A stretch of 64,000 nucleotides of DNA from DASRDB01 sp035652815 (GTDB lineage: Bacteria > Chloroflexota > Ktedonobacteria > Ktedonobacterales > Ktedonobacteraceae): NCBI GenBank assembly GCA_035652815.1, contig DASRDB010000023.1:1-64000 (forward strand), in the 5' to 3' direction. Made by a program: the position numbers and the translations under genes. Positions 33,968 to 42,523 of this stretch are shown piece by piece. How positions within the stretch are numbered: position 1 is the stretch's first letter; each line of letters begins with the position of its first letter. The notes beneath the pieces were generated by a model. The model was not told where the DNA came from and did no database searches. It saw nothing but the letters and a program-made list of their open reading frames with translations.

Positions 33968-34870
33968 TTAACGACTGGCGGCGACCATCTGGTCGTGTTC
34001 TTTGGCCTGCTCGTATTCCTGCTCCGCCTCGTGTTCGCTTTCGGGATGCTCGTGCGAACTGGTCGCCATTTCCAGGAAGACCAGGGTTAGCAGGGCGAAG
34101 ACCAGTGCCTGCACCAGGGCCACGAAGATTTCCAGGGGAATGAAAATCACGTCGCCGAAAGCGGGTACCAGGAAAGCGAAGAGCGCCAGCACCGCGCTAC
34201 CTGCGAAGATGTTTCCGAAAAGACGGAAGGCAAACGAGAGCAGGCGCGAGATCTCAGTAATCAGCTCGACGATACCCACGAAGAACTCGATGGGTCCCTG
34301 CACACCATGTGTAAACAGCTCTTTGAACTTGAAGTATTTACCCAGGTGTAATCCCGGACCGAGCCAGGCGAAACCGAAGATCTGCGTCACCACTACCGAA
34401 ACCAGCGCCATCGCGAAGGTCAGGTTGAGGTCACTGGTAGGTGGCCGGAACCAGGGCACGATCTTGTTGGTATAGTCTCCAAAGAGAAAGATGCTCGTTG
34501 GATCGGGGAGATGCGCCGCACGAACAGCATCGAGATTGACCCAGCCAATCGTATCGATACCCGGCAAGATATCCGTCAGGTTGGCGATGAGAATGAAGAA
34601 GAAAAAGGTGGCAACCAGTGGAAAGAACTTTCTGCCTTTCTCTTTCCCTACCACTCCCTCGACCAGATTAAGCATACCTTCCACGGCCCACTCGACGAAA
34701 TTCTGCACACCCGCAGGGATGAGATCGCGTCGGCGCGTACCGATGAAGGTAATAAAGGCAATGATCAGGATACAAATCCAGGTACAGAGCAACGTATTGG
34801 TGACTGGAAAACCAAACGGCGTGAAGATCACGTCTGGTTGAATTTTGATTTCCTGTAGTTTCCAGAACAC
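33968..34870 (-). CDS. atpB: ATP synthase F0 a subunit
   Basis: A 300-aa polytopic subunit forming the ion half-channels. The conserved Arg lies in ISRLLSFAFRLFGNIFAGS; the C-terminus has IFVALVQALVFALLTLVFLE. A His/Glu-rich hydrophilic tail (SHEHPESEHEAEQEYEQAKE) follows and is unusual. GTG start with AGGAGG six bases upstream. Confidence 0.97.
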   Translation of the reverse strand: MFWKLQEIKIQPDVIFTPFGFPVTNTLLCTWICILIIAFITFIGTRRRDLIPAGVQNFVEWAVEGMLNLVEGVVGKEKGRKFFPLVATFFFFILIANLTDILPGIDTIGWVNLDAVRAAHLPDPTSIFLFGDYTNKIVPWFRPPTSDLNLTFAMALVSVVVTQIFGFAWLGPGLHLGKYFKFKELFTHGVQGPIEFFVGIVELITEISRLLSFAFRLFGNIFAGSAVLALFAFLVPAFGDVIFIPLEIFVALVQALVFALLTLVFLEMATSSHEHPESEHEAEQEYEQAKEHDQMVAASR

Positions 34871-34946
34871 GCGGTTCCTCCTATATTACCGCGCCCTGCC
34901 CGGTCTGTTGTTCGCTATTGAAGGTCCGTCTATCCCATCTAGCTAC

Positions 34947-35159
34947 TTAGAGGAGTCTTGCAAATAAACGGTACGCCCCATATATTCCCACAATCAGGCC
35001 AAGCAGCAGCCCGAGTAACAAAAATAATGGTTTATGGTTGGTTAGCCCGTCGAGGTAGTTGCCCCCGAAAGCACCAAGAGCTAAAGGAACGGCAATGGTC
35101 AAACCTAATTGCAGCATGAGTCCCATGGCGTCCCAAACAGAGGGCGGTTTTTTATTCAT
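34947..35159 (-). CDS. AtpZ/AtpI-like small membrane protein
   Basis: A 70-aa protein with two helices (GLMLQLGLTIAVPLALGAFG and LLLGLLLGLIVGIYGAYRLF) and the NYLDGL word of the AtpZ/F0F1-ATPase-subunit family. Members assist c-ring assembly or magnesium uptake. First gene of the atp operon; the start at MNKKPP has only a weak GGGAA upstream. Longer upstream frames overlap the promoter and are rejected. Confidence 0.85.
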   Translation of the reverse strand: MNKKPPSVWDAMGLMLQLGLTIAVPLALGAFGGNYLDGLTNHKPLFLLLGLLLGLIVGIYGAYRLFARLL

Positions 35160-35187
35160 CCGAGTGTTCCCATCTGTCGTCTCTCTT

Positions 35188-35232
35188 ATTATACCACGTC
35201 GGATTATAGCACATGTAACAGTGGATTTGCAA
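35188..35232 (-). promoter_or_regulatory. sigma-70-type promoter of the atp operon
   Basis: Read on the minus strand: TTGCAA (35,232-35,227), 18-nt spacer ending TGC, TATAAT (35,208-35,203; extended -10). A second TATAAT lies at 35,193-35,188. Transcription would start 15-45 nt before the AtpZ-like gene. Confidence 0.7.
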
Positions 35233-35302
35233 CAGTAGATACAATTGCGGATGAAGCCCTCCCCGTCATCCATCACTTGTACACTTTTTTGCAAATGTGT
35301 GA

Positions 35303-35500
35303 CTATGGCGCGGGTTCAACAAATACTAAACAAAACGGTTCTGTTGTTCCTACCAGTTCACTTAAAACTGTGATATTAAGTTCAGCTATTTTGCGAAGGT
35401 CTTTGTCGTTCGTGACAAAAAGGTTGCAGCGATGTACCAGGGCAGTAGCAACGTGAAGCGCATCTGGTGTTTTGACTCCTAAAAATGAAGCAGTTAGCAT
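35303..35500 (-). pseudogene. PIN-domain toxin remnant (C-terminal half)
   Basis: A 65-aa frame matches the C-terminal half of VapC-type PIN RNases: TPDALHVATALVHRCNLFVT with the conserved Asp, then NDKDLRKIAELNITVL. The N-terminal half with the first catalytic Asp and middle Glu is missing, and only 30 nt separate it from the antitoxin. It was presumably cut by deletion. Confidence 0.65.
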
Positions 35501-35530
35501 CCAGGTACACTTTCCCTTTTAAAGGTATTA

Positions 35531-35770
35531 CTATTTCTCCCACGAATCCCGTTCCTCATGTATATAATTATCCACCTCTTCAGCATTTTGAAAGAGTTGA
35601 TGGCCGGGCAATGATTTCAAAATGTCAATCACATGCTCCGATCCAGCAGGCTTGTTGTCTTCAACGGTGATAGTGACGGTTGCTTGCTGACCTGGAACGA
35701 GTTCGGGGGTGCTGATCTCTATGCGGCCTCCTGGTAAGACCACCGTCTGTACCCGTACTTCGATTGCCAT
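35531..35770 (-). CDS. putative antitoxin of a PIN toxin module
   Basis: A 79-aa protein with a short beta-rich N-terminus (VRVQTVVLPGGRIEISTPEL) and an acidic C-terminus (EEVDNYIHEERDSWEK) of the kind that wraps a PIN toxin. Such DNA-binding antitoxins precede vapC in operons. Its toxin partner is truncated, so it may be a relic. The family assignment is by layout only. Confidence 0.6.
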   Translation of the reverse strand: MAIEVRVQTVVLPGGRIEISTPELVPGQQATVTITVEDNKPAGSEHVIDILKSLPGHQLFQNAEEVDNYIHEERDSWEK

Positions 35771-35853
35771 AGTCTTCCTTCTGACTATTACGCATACATC
35801 TCATATTTGAAACGATACCATATAAATTGTCTAAAGCCAATAAGTTTGTGACA

Positions 35854-35862
35854 TGCTATAAT
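35854..35862 (+). promoter_or_regulatory. extended -10 promoter of rlmN
   Basis: TGCTATAAT (35,854-35,862) is a perfect extended -10 with no clear -35. It ends six bases before the chosen rlmN ATG, so transcription would start at or near the start codon and give a leaderless mRNA. Confidence 0.6.
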
Positions 35863-35868
35863 GAAGCC

Positions 35869-37032
35869 ATGTCAACTATTCATATGCATGTTTCTCAAGC
35901 CAAACATACAACCAAAAAAACTGATCTATTGAGCCTGACTTTACCACAATTACGGGAGTGGCTGGCGGAGCGTGGAGAGGCGTCGTTTCGAGCGAAGCAG
36001 ATTTATAACTGGCTGTATAAGCACCTGGCGGCGGATTTCGCGGAGATGACGAATCTGCCGAAGGCGCTGCGGGACCGGCTGGCGGAGGAGGCGACAATTG
36101 GGCCGGTCATTGTGCGCAGCGAACTGCACTCGAAGGATGACCGCACGCGCAAGATATTGCTGGAATTGCAGGATGGTAAGCTGGTCGAGTCGGTGCTGAT
36201 GCTCTATCCCCCGCTTGGAGAGAATAGCGCAAGGGCCACCGTCTGCGTTTCGTCGCAGGCTGGCTGTGCCTTCGGCTGTACCTTCTGCGCGACTGGACAG
36301 ATGGGCTTTGATCGCCACTTGAGCGCGGGGGAGATTGTGGCCCAGGTGCTGCATTTTGCCCGCGAACTACGGGCTGCTCCCTGGAAGGCCGCTGGTTTGC
36401 CAAATAGCGCACCAATAGACCATATTACAAACATCGTGCTTATGGGCATGGGCGAGCCGCTGCATAATTATGATAATGTCTTGCAGGCGTTGCGCATCCT
36501 CAATAGTCCTGATGGTTTCAATCTGGGAGCGCGCCATATGACGGTCTCGACGGTGGGACTGGTTCCGGCCATTCGCAAGCTGAGCCAGGAGCCGTTACAG
36601 GTGAACCTTGCCATCTCGTTGCACGCACCAACCGATGAACTGCGCGGTAAGACGATGCCGGTCAATCGCAAGTATCCTATAAAGGAACTGATTGCGGCCT
36701 GTCAGGATTACATCGCGGCCACGCGGCGGCAGGTGACGTTTGAATATGTGCTGCTGTCGGGAGTCAACGATACGCCTGAATACGCGCACCTGCTGGGAGA
36801 ATTGCTCGCTCCCCTCAAGCAATTCGCGCACGTCAACTGCATTCCGGTCAATGCTACCGCCGCCGCTTATCGTCCGCCGAGCGGCGAAGCCATTCGCAGG
36901 TTCCGCGACATTTTGAGCCAGCATCACGTCAGCAACAGTGTGCGTGCCGAGCGTGGCGATGATATCGCGGCGGCCTGTGGACAGCTACGAACACGCTTTG
37001 AACAAAGCAAAAAGCAGCCCGCAAAAGCATAA
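35869..37032 (+). CDS. rlmN: 23S rRNA (adenine2503-C2)/tRNA methyltransferase RlmN
   Basis: A 387-aa radical-SAM enzyme that methylates A2503 of 23S rRNA and A37 of some tRNAs. The CxxxCxxC cluster is in GCAFGCTFCATGQMGF; VLMGMGEPLHNYDNV and VNLAISLHAPTDELR are family words; the second catalytic Cys is near the end in AAACGQL. ATG 35,869 is chosen because of the promoter six bases upstream; ATG 35,884 is alternative. Monocistronic. Confidence 0.96.
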   Translation: MSTIHMHVSQAKHTTKKTDLLSLTLPQLREWLAERGEASFRAKQIYNWLYKHLAADFAEMTNLPKALRDRLAEEATIGPVIVRSELHSKDDRTRKILLELQDGKLVESVLMLYPPLGENSARATVCVSSQAGCAFGCTFCATGQMGFDRHLSAGEIVAQVLHFARELRAAPWKAAGLPNSAPIDHITNIVLMGMGEPLHNYDNVLQALRILNSPDGFNLGARHMTVSTVGLVPAIRKLSQEPLQVNLAISLHAPTDELRGKTMPVNRKYPIKELIAACQDYIAATRRQVTFEYVLLSGVNDTPEYAHLLGELLAPLKQFAHVNCIPVNATAAAYRPPSGEAIRRFRDILSQHHVSNSVRAERGDDIAAACGQLRTRFEQSKKQPAKA

Positions 37033-37070
37033 CAAAAGTCGAGCCTGCGCAGGCTCGACTTTTGTTATGC
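37027..37070. terminator. bidirectional terminator
   Basis: A perfect 44-nt palindrome (22-bp arms, GCATAACAAAAGTCGAGCCT and on) overlaps the rlmN stop. A T-rich stretch follows. It lies between rlmN and the convergent rpmB. Confidence 0.85.
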
Positions 37071-37084
37071 TTTTCTTCTACCCT

Positions 37085-37279
37085 TTATTTCGCCTTTGGC
37101 ATCTTGCTCATCGTGCGCAGGCAGCGTGTGCAGATGTTGACGGTCCGCATTTTGCCATCGATTTCGAGGCGGCGGTGCTGGACGTTGAGTACGAAGCGGC
37201 GGCGTGAGCGCTTCTGGGAGAAGTTTGAATAATTGCCATGCATTGGCTTGCGGTTGCAAATTTCACAACGACCTAACAT
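37085..37279 (-). CDS. rpmB: 50S ribosomal protein L28
   Basis: A 64-aa protein with the L28 start LGRCEICNRKPMHGNYSNFS, SRRRFVLNVQHRR, and MRTVNICTRCLRTM. It carries the four-Cys zinc-binding form (CEIC, CTRC). Full length, single gene. Confidence 0.96.
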   Translation of the reverse strand: MLGRCEICNRKPMHGNYSNFSQKRSRRRFVLNVQHRRLEIDGKMRTVNICTRCLRTMSKMPKAK

Positions 37280-37415
37280 GATCTATCATCCTCTCTACGT
37301 TAGTGTGTATTCGGGCAGTGCGTCATAGGTAGAAATGGCTCTGTACTATATAGGAAGGTTGGCGTACACAACGCTGAAACGCAACAGCCTCCAACTCTTC
37401 ACTGCGCCTGTTCCC

Positions 37416-37444
37416 TTGATAATCTCTGGTGCTTTTGATATACT
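37416..37444 (+). promoter_or_regulatory. sigma-70-type promoter upstream of the Asp23 gene
   Basis: TTGATA (37,416-37,421), 17-nt spacer, TATACT (37,439-37,444). The leader to the Asp23 start would be about 115 nt. Confidence 0.6.
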
Positions 37445-37566
37445 GCAAATGCTTCTCAGACTGCCAGCCACGACTGGCTTTCTTTGAGAACAACTGAGCA
37501 TGCCATGCGAGTATATCATGATATACCTTGTTTTGGCAAGAGTTAGTAAGAAAAGAAGACGTGTAC

Positions 37567-37953
37567 ATGTCGAGAACGCCTGCTATCCAACCACAACACG
37601 GGTTACGTCCGCTTGGAAAGATAGAAGTCCTGCCGAATGCCATTCATACAATCGCGGTGCAGGCTATCAGTGAGTGTTATGGTGTTGTTGGAATCGCTGC
37701 TCCACGTTTGCATAATGGACGGGTTGTTCTGCTTGATCCGAATCACCAGAACCAGGGAGTCCATGTACGCATTCTCAACGACCAGATTTACGTTGACGTC
37801 TATGTCGCGCTGGAATATGGGTTACGTATTTCGGAGATAGCGCATAATATCATGAGCAGCGTCAAGTTCTCTATCGAAAAAATGCTGGGCGTCCCTGTAG
37901 CACAGGTGAATGTGAATGTGCAGGGATTAAGCCATAGCGGAAATACAAGATAA
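37567..37953 (+). CDS. Asp23/Gls24 family envelope stress protein
   Basis: A 128-aa protein of the Asp23/DUF322 family: GKIEVLPNAIHTIAVQAISE, CYGVVGIAA, and YVDVYVALEYGLRISEIAHN with a C-terminal VNVNVQGLSH. Members near fakA are common; some organise at the membrane under cell-wall stress. The start is uncertain: an upstream in-frame ATG at 37,528 exists, while 37,567 has only weak purines before it. It precedes fakA by about 100 nt and may be co-transcribed. Confidence 0.88.
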   Translation: MSRTPAIQPQHGLRPLGKIEVLPNAIHTIAVQAISECYGVVGIAAPRLHNGRVVLLDPNHQNQGVHVRILNDQIYVDVYVALEYGLRISEIAHNIMSSVKFSIEKMLGVPVAQVNVNVQGLSHSGNTR

Positions 37954-38051
37954 GCAGCATATTGTAGAGGTTTGCAGCGCGGCACATGGAACATATTTTA
38001 TTGAACGCGGCCCGCCAGACCTCTGCTTGCTGTACGCGGGAGTCTACCTAA

Positions 38052-39752
38052 ATGCAGGAACAAAAGCCACGCACATCGCCGCTCATGGCGCGACCGCAGC
38101 GGCAGCGCCGGATCAGTGTCTTCGATGGGCAGGACCTGAAGAAGGCGATTCTGGCCGGGGCAGCCTGGCTGGAAGAGCATAAAAATGCCATCAATGCCTT
38201 GAACGTCTTTCCGGTGCCGGATGGCGATACCGGTTCTAATATGTCTGCGACCATGCAGTCGGCCATCCGCGATATCGTGCAGAGCGAAGAGACTTCGGCG
38301 GCGGTTATTTCAGCAAAGATTGCGCGTGGTGCGCTTCTGGGAGCGCGTGGCAATTCCGGCGTCATTCTCTCGCAAATCCTGCGTGGCCTCGCGCAGGGCC
38401 TTGAAAAAAAGCAGACCTTTACCGCGCAAGACCTCGCCTCGGCCTTGCAGGCTGCGCAACAACTCGCCTATCGGGCTGTATTGAAGCCTGTCGAAGGAAC
38501 AATCTTGACGGTGGTGCGCGAAACCGCCGAGGCGGCGCAGGCCAGCGCGCAGCGTGGGGATGATCTCGTCGCCCTGATCCAGGAAATGGTGACGGCGGCT
38601 CGTCAATCGGTAGCGCGCACGCCTGACCTGCTGCCGACTTTGAAACAGGCGGGTGTTGTAGACTCCGGCGGCCAGGGCTTTTGTACCATTCTCGAAGGCG
38701 TCTGGCGTTATGTGCGCGGCGAAGCGGGTAATAGAGTTGTGCCTGATGTCGCGCTTATCAACAAGACAACTGAGCCGGAGGTGAAAAAGGGGCGCGTCAC
38801 CATCGAGGAAGAGTTTGGCTACGAGGTGGTCTTCCTGCTGCGCGGCGACAATCTGAACGTCGAGGAGATTCGCCAGAAGATTATTGATATGGGCGGTGTC
38901 TCGACCGTTGTGGCAGGCGACGAGAAGATGCTGAAAGTGCATACGCATACCGAGTGGCCCGGCAAGATTCTCGACTATGGTGTAAGTCTCGGCAGCCTGC
39001 TTGATATCAACATTGAAAATCTCCAGGAACAGAGCCTTACCTATGCTGCTGAAAGCGCGCTAGAACACGCTTCCGAGCCTGAAGTACCCATCACGTCGGG
39101 TATTGCAACCGTTGCGGTCGTCTCAGGTGAGGGCTTTGTGAGAGTTTTCCAGGGGCTGGGTGTCTCCTCTCTTGTGCCGGGCGGCCAGACCATGAACCCC
39201 AGCACCGAGGAACTGCTTTCTGCCGTTGAGGCGGTGCCTGCCGAACAAGTGATTCTCCTTCCTAATAATAGCAACGTTATTTTGAGCGCGCAGCAGGTTC
39301 TCTCCTTATGTAGCAAGCAGGTGCATGTTGTTCCCACTGATACGATGGCACAGGGGGTGACTGCCCTCAGCAGCTTCAACTTCGAAGCCAGTTTCGAGGA
39401 GAATTGCAAGGCGATGGACGAGGCCGCGAAGTCTGTGCATACGGCTGAGATCACAACGGCTGTACGCAGCGTGCAGATCGGCGGCGTGCGCGTGCGCGAA
39501 GGCGATTACATCGGGTTGGTGGATGGCAATCTGACTATCGCCGGGCAGGATATACAACAGGTTATTCGCGAAACCTTGAAGCGCATGCATATCGACAAGT
39601 ATGAAATTGTGACACTCTATTTTGGCGAGGATATGGATGAGCAGCAGGCTGATCAGACGGCCCGACATATTAAGGAGTGGTATTCACACCTGGAGATCGA
39701 GGTTGTAGACGGTGGGCAGCCCTACTACGCCTACGTTATTTCAGCAGAATAG
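38052..39752 (+). CDS. fakA: fatty acid kinase catalytic subunit FakA (DAK2 domain)
   Basis: A 566-aa kinase that phosphorylates fatty acids held by FakB/DegV proteins. The N-terminal DAK2 domain has ALNVFPVPDGDTGSNMSATM (metal/ATP) and GARGNSGVILSQIL; the linker and DegV-binding C-terminal domain include VPTDTMAQGVTAL and IGLVDGNLTIAG. GGGAG stands nine bases upstream of the ATG. It is followed at once by a degV gene, giving the whole system. Confidence 0.94.
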   Translation: MQEQKPRTSPLMARPQRQRRISVFDGQDLKKAILAGAAWLEEHKNAINALNVFPVPDGDTGSNMSATMQSAIRDIVQSEETSAAVISAKIARGALLGARGNSGVILSQILRGLAQGLEKKQTFTAQDLASALQAAQQLAYRAVLKPVEGTILTVVRETAEAAQASAQRGDDLVALIQEMVTAARQSVARTPDLLPTLKQAGVVDSGGQGFCTILEGVWRYVRGEAGNRVVPDVALINKTTEPEVKKGRVTIEEEFGYEVVFLLRGDNLNVEEIRQKIIDMGGVSTVVAGDEKMLKVHTHTEWPGKILDYGVSLGSLLDINIENLQEQSLTYAAESALEHASEPEVPITSGIATVAVVSGEGFVRVFQGLGVSSLVPGGQTMNPSTEELLSAVEAVPAEQVILLPNNSNVILSAQQVLSLCSKQVHVVPTDTMAQGVTALSSFNFEASFEENCKAMDEAAKSVHTAEITTAVRSVQIGGVRVREGDYIGLVDGNLTIAGQDIQQVIRETLKRMHIDKYEIVTLYFGEDMDEQQADQTARHIKEWYSHLEIEVVDGGQPYYAYVISAE

Positions 39753-39787
39753 CTGCCGATATTTTTTGACACGGAGGATTTTGTTGT

Positions 39788-40630
39788 ATGGGCGTGCGTA
39801 TTGTCACCGATAGTACCGCCGATATTCCGCAAGCCGAGGCCGACGCGCTCGGTATTACAGTTGTGCCGCTCACCGTCTTTTTTGGCGACGAGGCCTATCT
39901 GGATGGCATAGAGCTGGACAACGAGGGTTTTTATCGCAAACTAGCTGCCAATAAAGAGCTTCCCCGCACTTCACAGCCTTCTCCGGCGCGTTTTCAAGAA
40001 GCCTACACGCGCCTGATTGACGAAGGGGCCGATGCCATTCTCTCGGTGCATCTCTCCTCAAAATTGAGCGGCACCTACCAGTCAGCCGTCACAGCCCGCG
40101 ATACCCTGGAGACGGAGAAGAAGATTCCCATCGAGGTGCTGGATTCAAAAAGCATCAGCGTTGGCATGTCTCGCGCCATTATGCGCGCTGCTAAGCTGGC
40201 CCGCGAGGGGAAAGGGTTGGAAGAGATTCGCGCCGCCGTACTCGACGAGCTATCCCGCACACATATTCTGGCGGTGCTGGACACGCTGGAATATGTGAGG
40301 CGCGGCGGGCGCATCGGCGGCGCGAGAGCCTTGTTGGGCAATATGCTCAGCTTCAAACCAATCGTCTCTCTGAAAGATGGCGAGGTCGTTCCGGTAGAGC
40401 AGCCGCGCACGCGCAACAAAGCCTATGCTCGTGTTGCCCAATTACTTTCCGCCTCAAACAATGTAGAGCATGTCTCGATCGCCGAATCGAGCGCCGAAGT
40501 GGGCCAGCAATTGGTGGAAGCCATCCGCGCTGTCTACAAAGGAGATTTACCGGTGTATCGTCTGGGCGCTGTCCTGGGCACCCATACGGGACCTGGTACG
40601 GCTGCCATTGCTTACGTCACTGCTTCCTGA
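39788..40630 (+). CDS. DegV family fatty-acid-binding protein (FakB-type)
   Basis: A 280-aa carrier of the fatty acid phosphorylated by FakA. Family marks are RIVTDSTADIPQAEADAL, PSPARFQEAY, SVHLSSKLSGTYQSAV, EVLDSKSISVGMSRA and GPGTAAIAYV at the end. 35 nt after fakA with GGAGG upstream of the ATG. Confidence 0.94.
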   Translation: MGVRIVTDSTADIPQAEADALGITVVPLTVFFGDEAYLDGIELDNEGFYRKLAANKELPRTSQPSPARFQEAYTRLIDEGADAILSVHLSSKLSGTYQSAVTARDTLETEKKIPIEVLDSKSISVGMSRAIMRAAKLAREGKGLEEIRAAVLDELSRTHILAVLDTLEYVRRGGRIGGARALLGNMLSFKPIVSLKDGEVVPVEQPRTRNKAYARVAQLLSASNNVEHVSIAESSAEVGQQLVEAIRAVYKGDLPVYRLGAVLGTHTGPGTAAIAYVTAS

Positions 40631-40656
40631 AAAGGAAAGAAAGAGGTTTTTTAGAC

Positions 40657-41466
40657 ATGGCAGACTTTTATGTTGTGCCCAACATTTACTCTGATATGAG
40701 CGACCAGTCGCAGGGCTACTTCGCTTTTCGTTTTCATTGTCAAATCTGCGGCTGGTCGGTTGATTCCATGCCTATTCGCTCTAATGTAGCGACGGCGACG
40801 AATATTATGGATATTGGTGTAGGCTTGCTTGGCGGCTTCTGGGGGCGCGCGGCGGAGACGGGCGAGAAGATGTACGGCTCCAAATGGCACGCGGAGCAGG
40901 CCGAGGCGCTAAAAAAAGCCTGGGCACAGGTAAAGCCCGATTTCCATTATTGTCCCAAATGTCATCTTACGGTCTGCACGCGCTGCTTCAACCTCAAGCT
41001 GAATCTCTGTGTCAACTGCGCGCCTGATCTCAAAGCCGACGCCGCTTCCTTCCAGCATGATCTCAACGTGCAGGCGCAACGCCAGCAGATCGAGGAAAAC
41101 TACAAAGCCCCGCAGTTTAATACCGACGCCGTTCCATCGGCTGTCACACCCGACATGCTTCGTCCTCAGCCTGGAGCGCGTGCTATGCCGCCCCAGCCCG
41201 GGCAGCCAGCATTATCCCCACAGCAACCACCACAGATGAATCAGGCCATGACGCCAGCGGCGATGGCGGGTTTTGCCACACCCGGCTATCCGAAAGAGGC
41301 CGTGTGTCCGAACTGCCGCCGCCTGGGAACGCCCGGCAAATTCTGCGAGGATTGCGGCACAAAGATACCTTTGCCTGACCTGTTCTGTCCCAGGTGCGCG
41401 GAGCCGGTGCAGCCAACCACTCGTTTCTGCCCGGAATGCGGTACGAGATTGCAGCAGGCCATGTGA
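40657..41466 (+). CDS. multi-zinc-ribbon protein
   Basis: A 269-aa protein. An N-terminal Cys pair (CQIC), a CPKC...CTRC...CVNC cluster near 108-130, a Pro/Gln-rich linker, then a double zinc ribbon at the C-terminus (CPNCRRLG...CEDCG, CPRCAEP...CPECG). Function unknown; the layout suits a scaffold or membrane-proximal adaptor. Lies directly after fakB and may be co-transcribed. Confidence 0.75.
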   Translation: MADFYVVPNIYSDMSDQSQGYFAFRFHCQICGWSVDSMPIRSNVATATNIMDIGVGLLGGFWGRAAETGEKMYGSKWHAEQAEALKKAWAQVKPDFHYCPKCHLTVCTRCFNLKLNLCVNCAPDLKADAASFQHDLNVQAQRQQIEENYKAPQFNTDAVPSAVTPDMLRPQPGARAMPPQPGQPALSPQQPPQMNQAMTPAAMAGFATPGYPKEAVCPNCRRLGTPGKFCEDCGTKIPLPDLFCPRCAEPVQPTTRFCPECGTRLQQAM

Positions 41467-41472
41467 GACCTA

Positions 41473-41502
41473 TTGACGTTTCAACGTATATCAAGTTAAA
41501 AT
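41473..41502 (+). promoter_or_regulatory. strong sigma-70-type promoter
   Basis: TTGACG (41,473-41,478), 18-nt spacer, TAAAAT (41,497-41,502). It starts seven bases after the zinc-ribbon gene's stop and drives the structured stretch downstream. Confidence 0.7.
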
Positions 41503-41508
41503 AGAGAG

Positions 41509-41803
41509 TAAGAAGTCGAGCTAAGGCAGAACGGCAGGGCTTGTAGACAAGGCTCAAGTTGTTCGCATGCTTGACTGGCGAAACGAACCGTCAGCGCTGG
41601 ACGTATACCTAAGTAAGGTATCGGAAGGTACCAGGATTGTTTACCACGTAGTTCGGGTTTGTAGTTCGTCGAAAGCCCATGCGTAGTGGATGCCCTCCAG
41701 GGCATCCAAACCTGTGGGTAGTCATTTATATGTGCATGCCGGCTTGCCTGTAAGAGGTAGATGGTAGTCCGGCAGTTGCTATGACTACGAAGGAGGAACG
41801 ACT
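41509..41803 (+). ncRNA. candidate structured RNA or long 5' leader
   Basis: About 295 nt between a strong promoter and the next start codon hold many local helices: CTTGT/ACAAG near 41,538; GC-T-GAC-GG with CC-GTC-AGC around CGAAACGAA (41,571-41,597); ATACCT/AGGTAT (about 41,606-41,622); GGGTTT/AAAGCCC enclosed by CCAC/GTGG (41,643-41,691); GGATGCCC/GGGCATCC (41,688-41,707); and TGCCGG/CCGGCA (41,738-41,775). No tmRNA, RNase P, SRP or riboswitch signature that I know fits. The ribosome site for the next gene follows. Confidence 0.5.
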
Positions 41804-42049
41804 GTGGGAATGTTACGGGTGATGTCGCGGCGCGGTGATGACCGTGTCACCTGGGATGAGCAGAAGGCGCTGGCGGGCGATACCGAGGCCCAGGCTGCCA
41901 TCCGTGAAGCCGAGCGCATCTTTGCCCAGGAGCGGGCGAAAGGCGCGACCGCTTTCCGTATTGAAACAGGGAAACCGGCACAGCGCATCGATGAATTTGA
42001 CAAGACAGCCGAGCAGATAGTCCTCGTCCCGCGAGTCGTTGGCGGATGA
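41804..42049 (+). CDS. small conserved protein
   Basis: An 81-aa acidic protein: LRVMSRRGDDRVTWDEQ, AAIREAERIFAQERAKGATA, IDEFDKTAEQIVLVPRVVGG. The last two blocks resemble small uncharacterised proteins I associate with Actinobacteria and Chloroflexota; I give no function. GTG start with AGGAGG seven bases upstream. Its stop overlaps the next ATG by four bases (ATGA). Confidence 0.75.
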   Translation: MGMLRVMSRRGDDRVTWDEQKALAGDTEAQAAIREAERIFAQERAKGATAFRIETGKPAQRIDEFDKTAEQIVLVPRVVGG

Positions 42050-42459
42050 CCTTGAGTACTCAGCAGGTGCTGACTACGCTGGGTTGGATTATCCTGGTGA
42101 TTTTCATCTCTCCGATGGTCTGGCTCATCTTCCAGCCATATTTTAAGGGATGGTCGTCGGCTGAGCGTAGAGCTGCGAGTCTGTTACGTGATATGCTCAC
42201 CGCCGAGCAGTGCCGCCAGTTGGTCTGGCGAGGCTACCTGGAAATACCGAGTCCCAGTACGGCCCAGCGAGTCTATCGTGTACCACGCACCAGGGGATAC
42301 GTTCAGGTGATCGAAAATGGTCACGCGGTGATGCGTTTGTGTCTCCAACCGGTTGAAAGTTTGCCTGATGCTGATGTAGTGGTTCTCCATAAGCTCATGA
42401 TCGAGGCCAACGAAGAGTATTATCTTCAGAAGGCAAATAAGTACCTATGTGTTGATTAA
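42046..42459 (+). CDS. small membrane-anchored protein
   Basis: A 137-aa protein with one N-terminal helix (WIILVIFISPMVWLIFQPYF) and a cytoplasmic alpha/beta domain (RVYRVPRTRGYVQVIENGHA). It is translationally coupled to the previous gene. I do not recognise the family; the pair behind a long structured leader suggests a shared role. Confidence 0.7.
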   Translation: MTLSTQQVLTTLGWIILVIFISPMVWLIFQPYFKGWSSAERRAASLLRDMLTAEQCRQLVWRGYLEIPSPSTAQRVYRVPRTRGYVQVIENGHAVMRLCLQPVESLPDADVVVLHKLMIEANEEYYLQKANKYLCVD

Positions 42460-42474
42460 ACTGGTGTAAAAAGT

Positions 42475-42513
42475 AACTGCCCATCCCGCTAATTTCGGGA
42501 TGGGCAGTTTTTA
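42475..42513. terminator. intrinsic terminator
   Basis: ACTGCCCATCCCG and CGGGATGGGCAGT pair over 13 bp across CTAATTT, followed by TTTTTAT. Lies between convergent genes. Confidence 0.92.
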
Positions 42514-42523
42514 TAACCTGCCA

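Noticed and set aside
41509..41803. tmRNA, RNase P RNA, SRP RNA, 6S RNA or a known riboswitch
   Set aside because: None of the conserved core words I know for these (for example the RNase P GAGGAAAGTC region or the SRP GGAAG tetraloop helix context) is present in the right setting.
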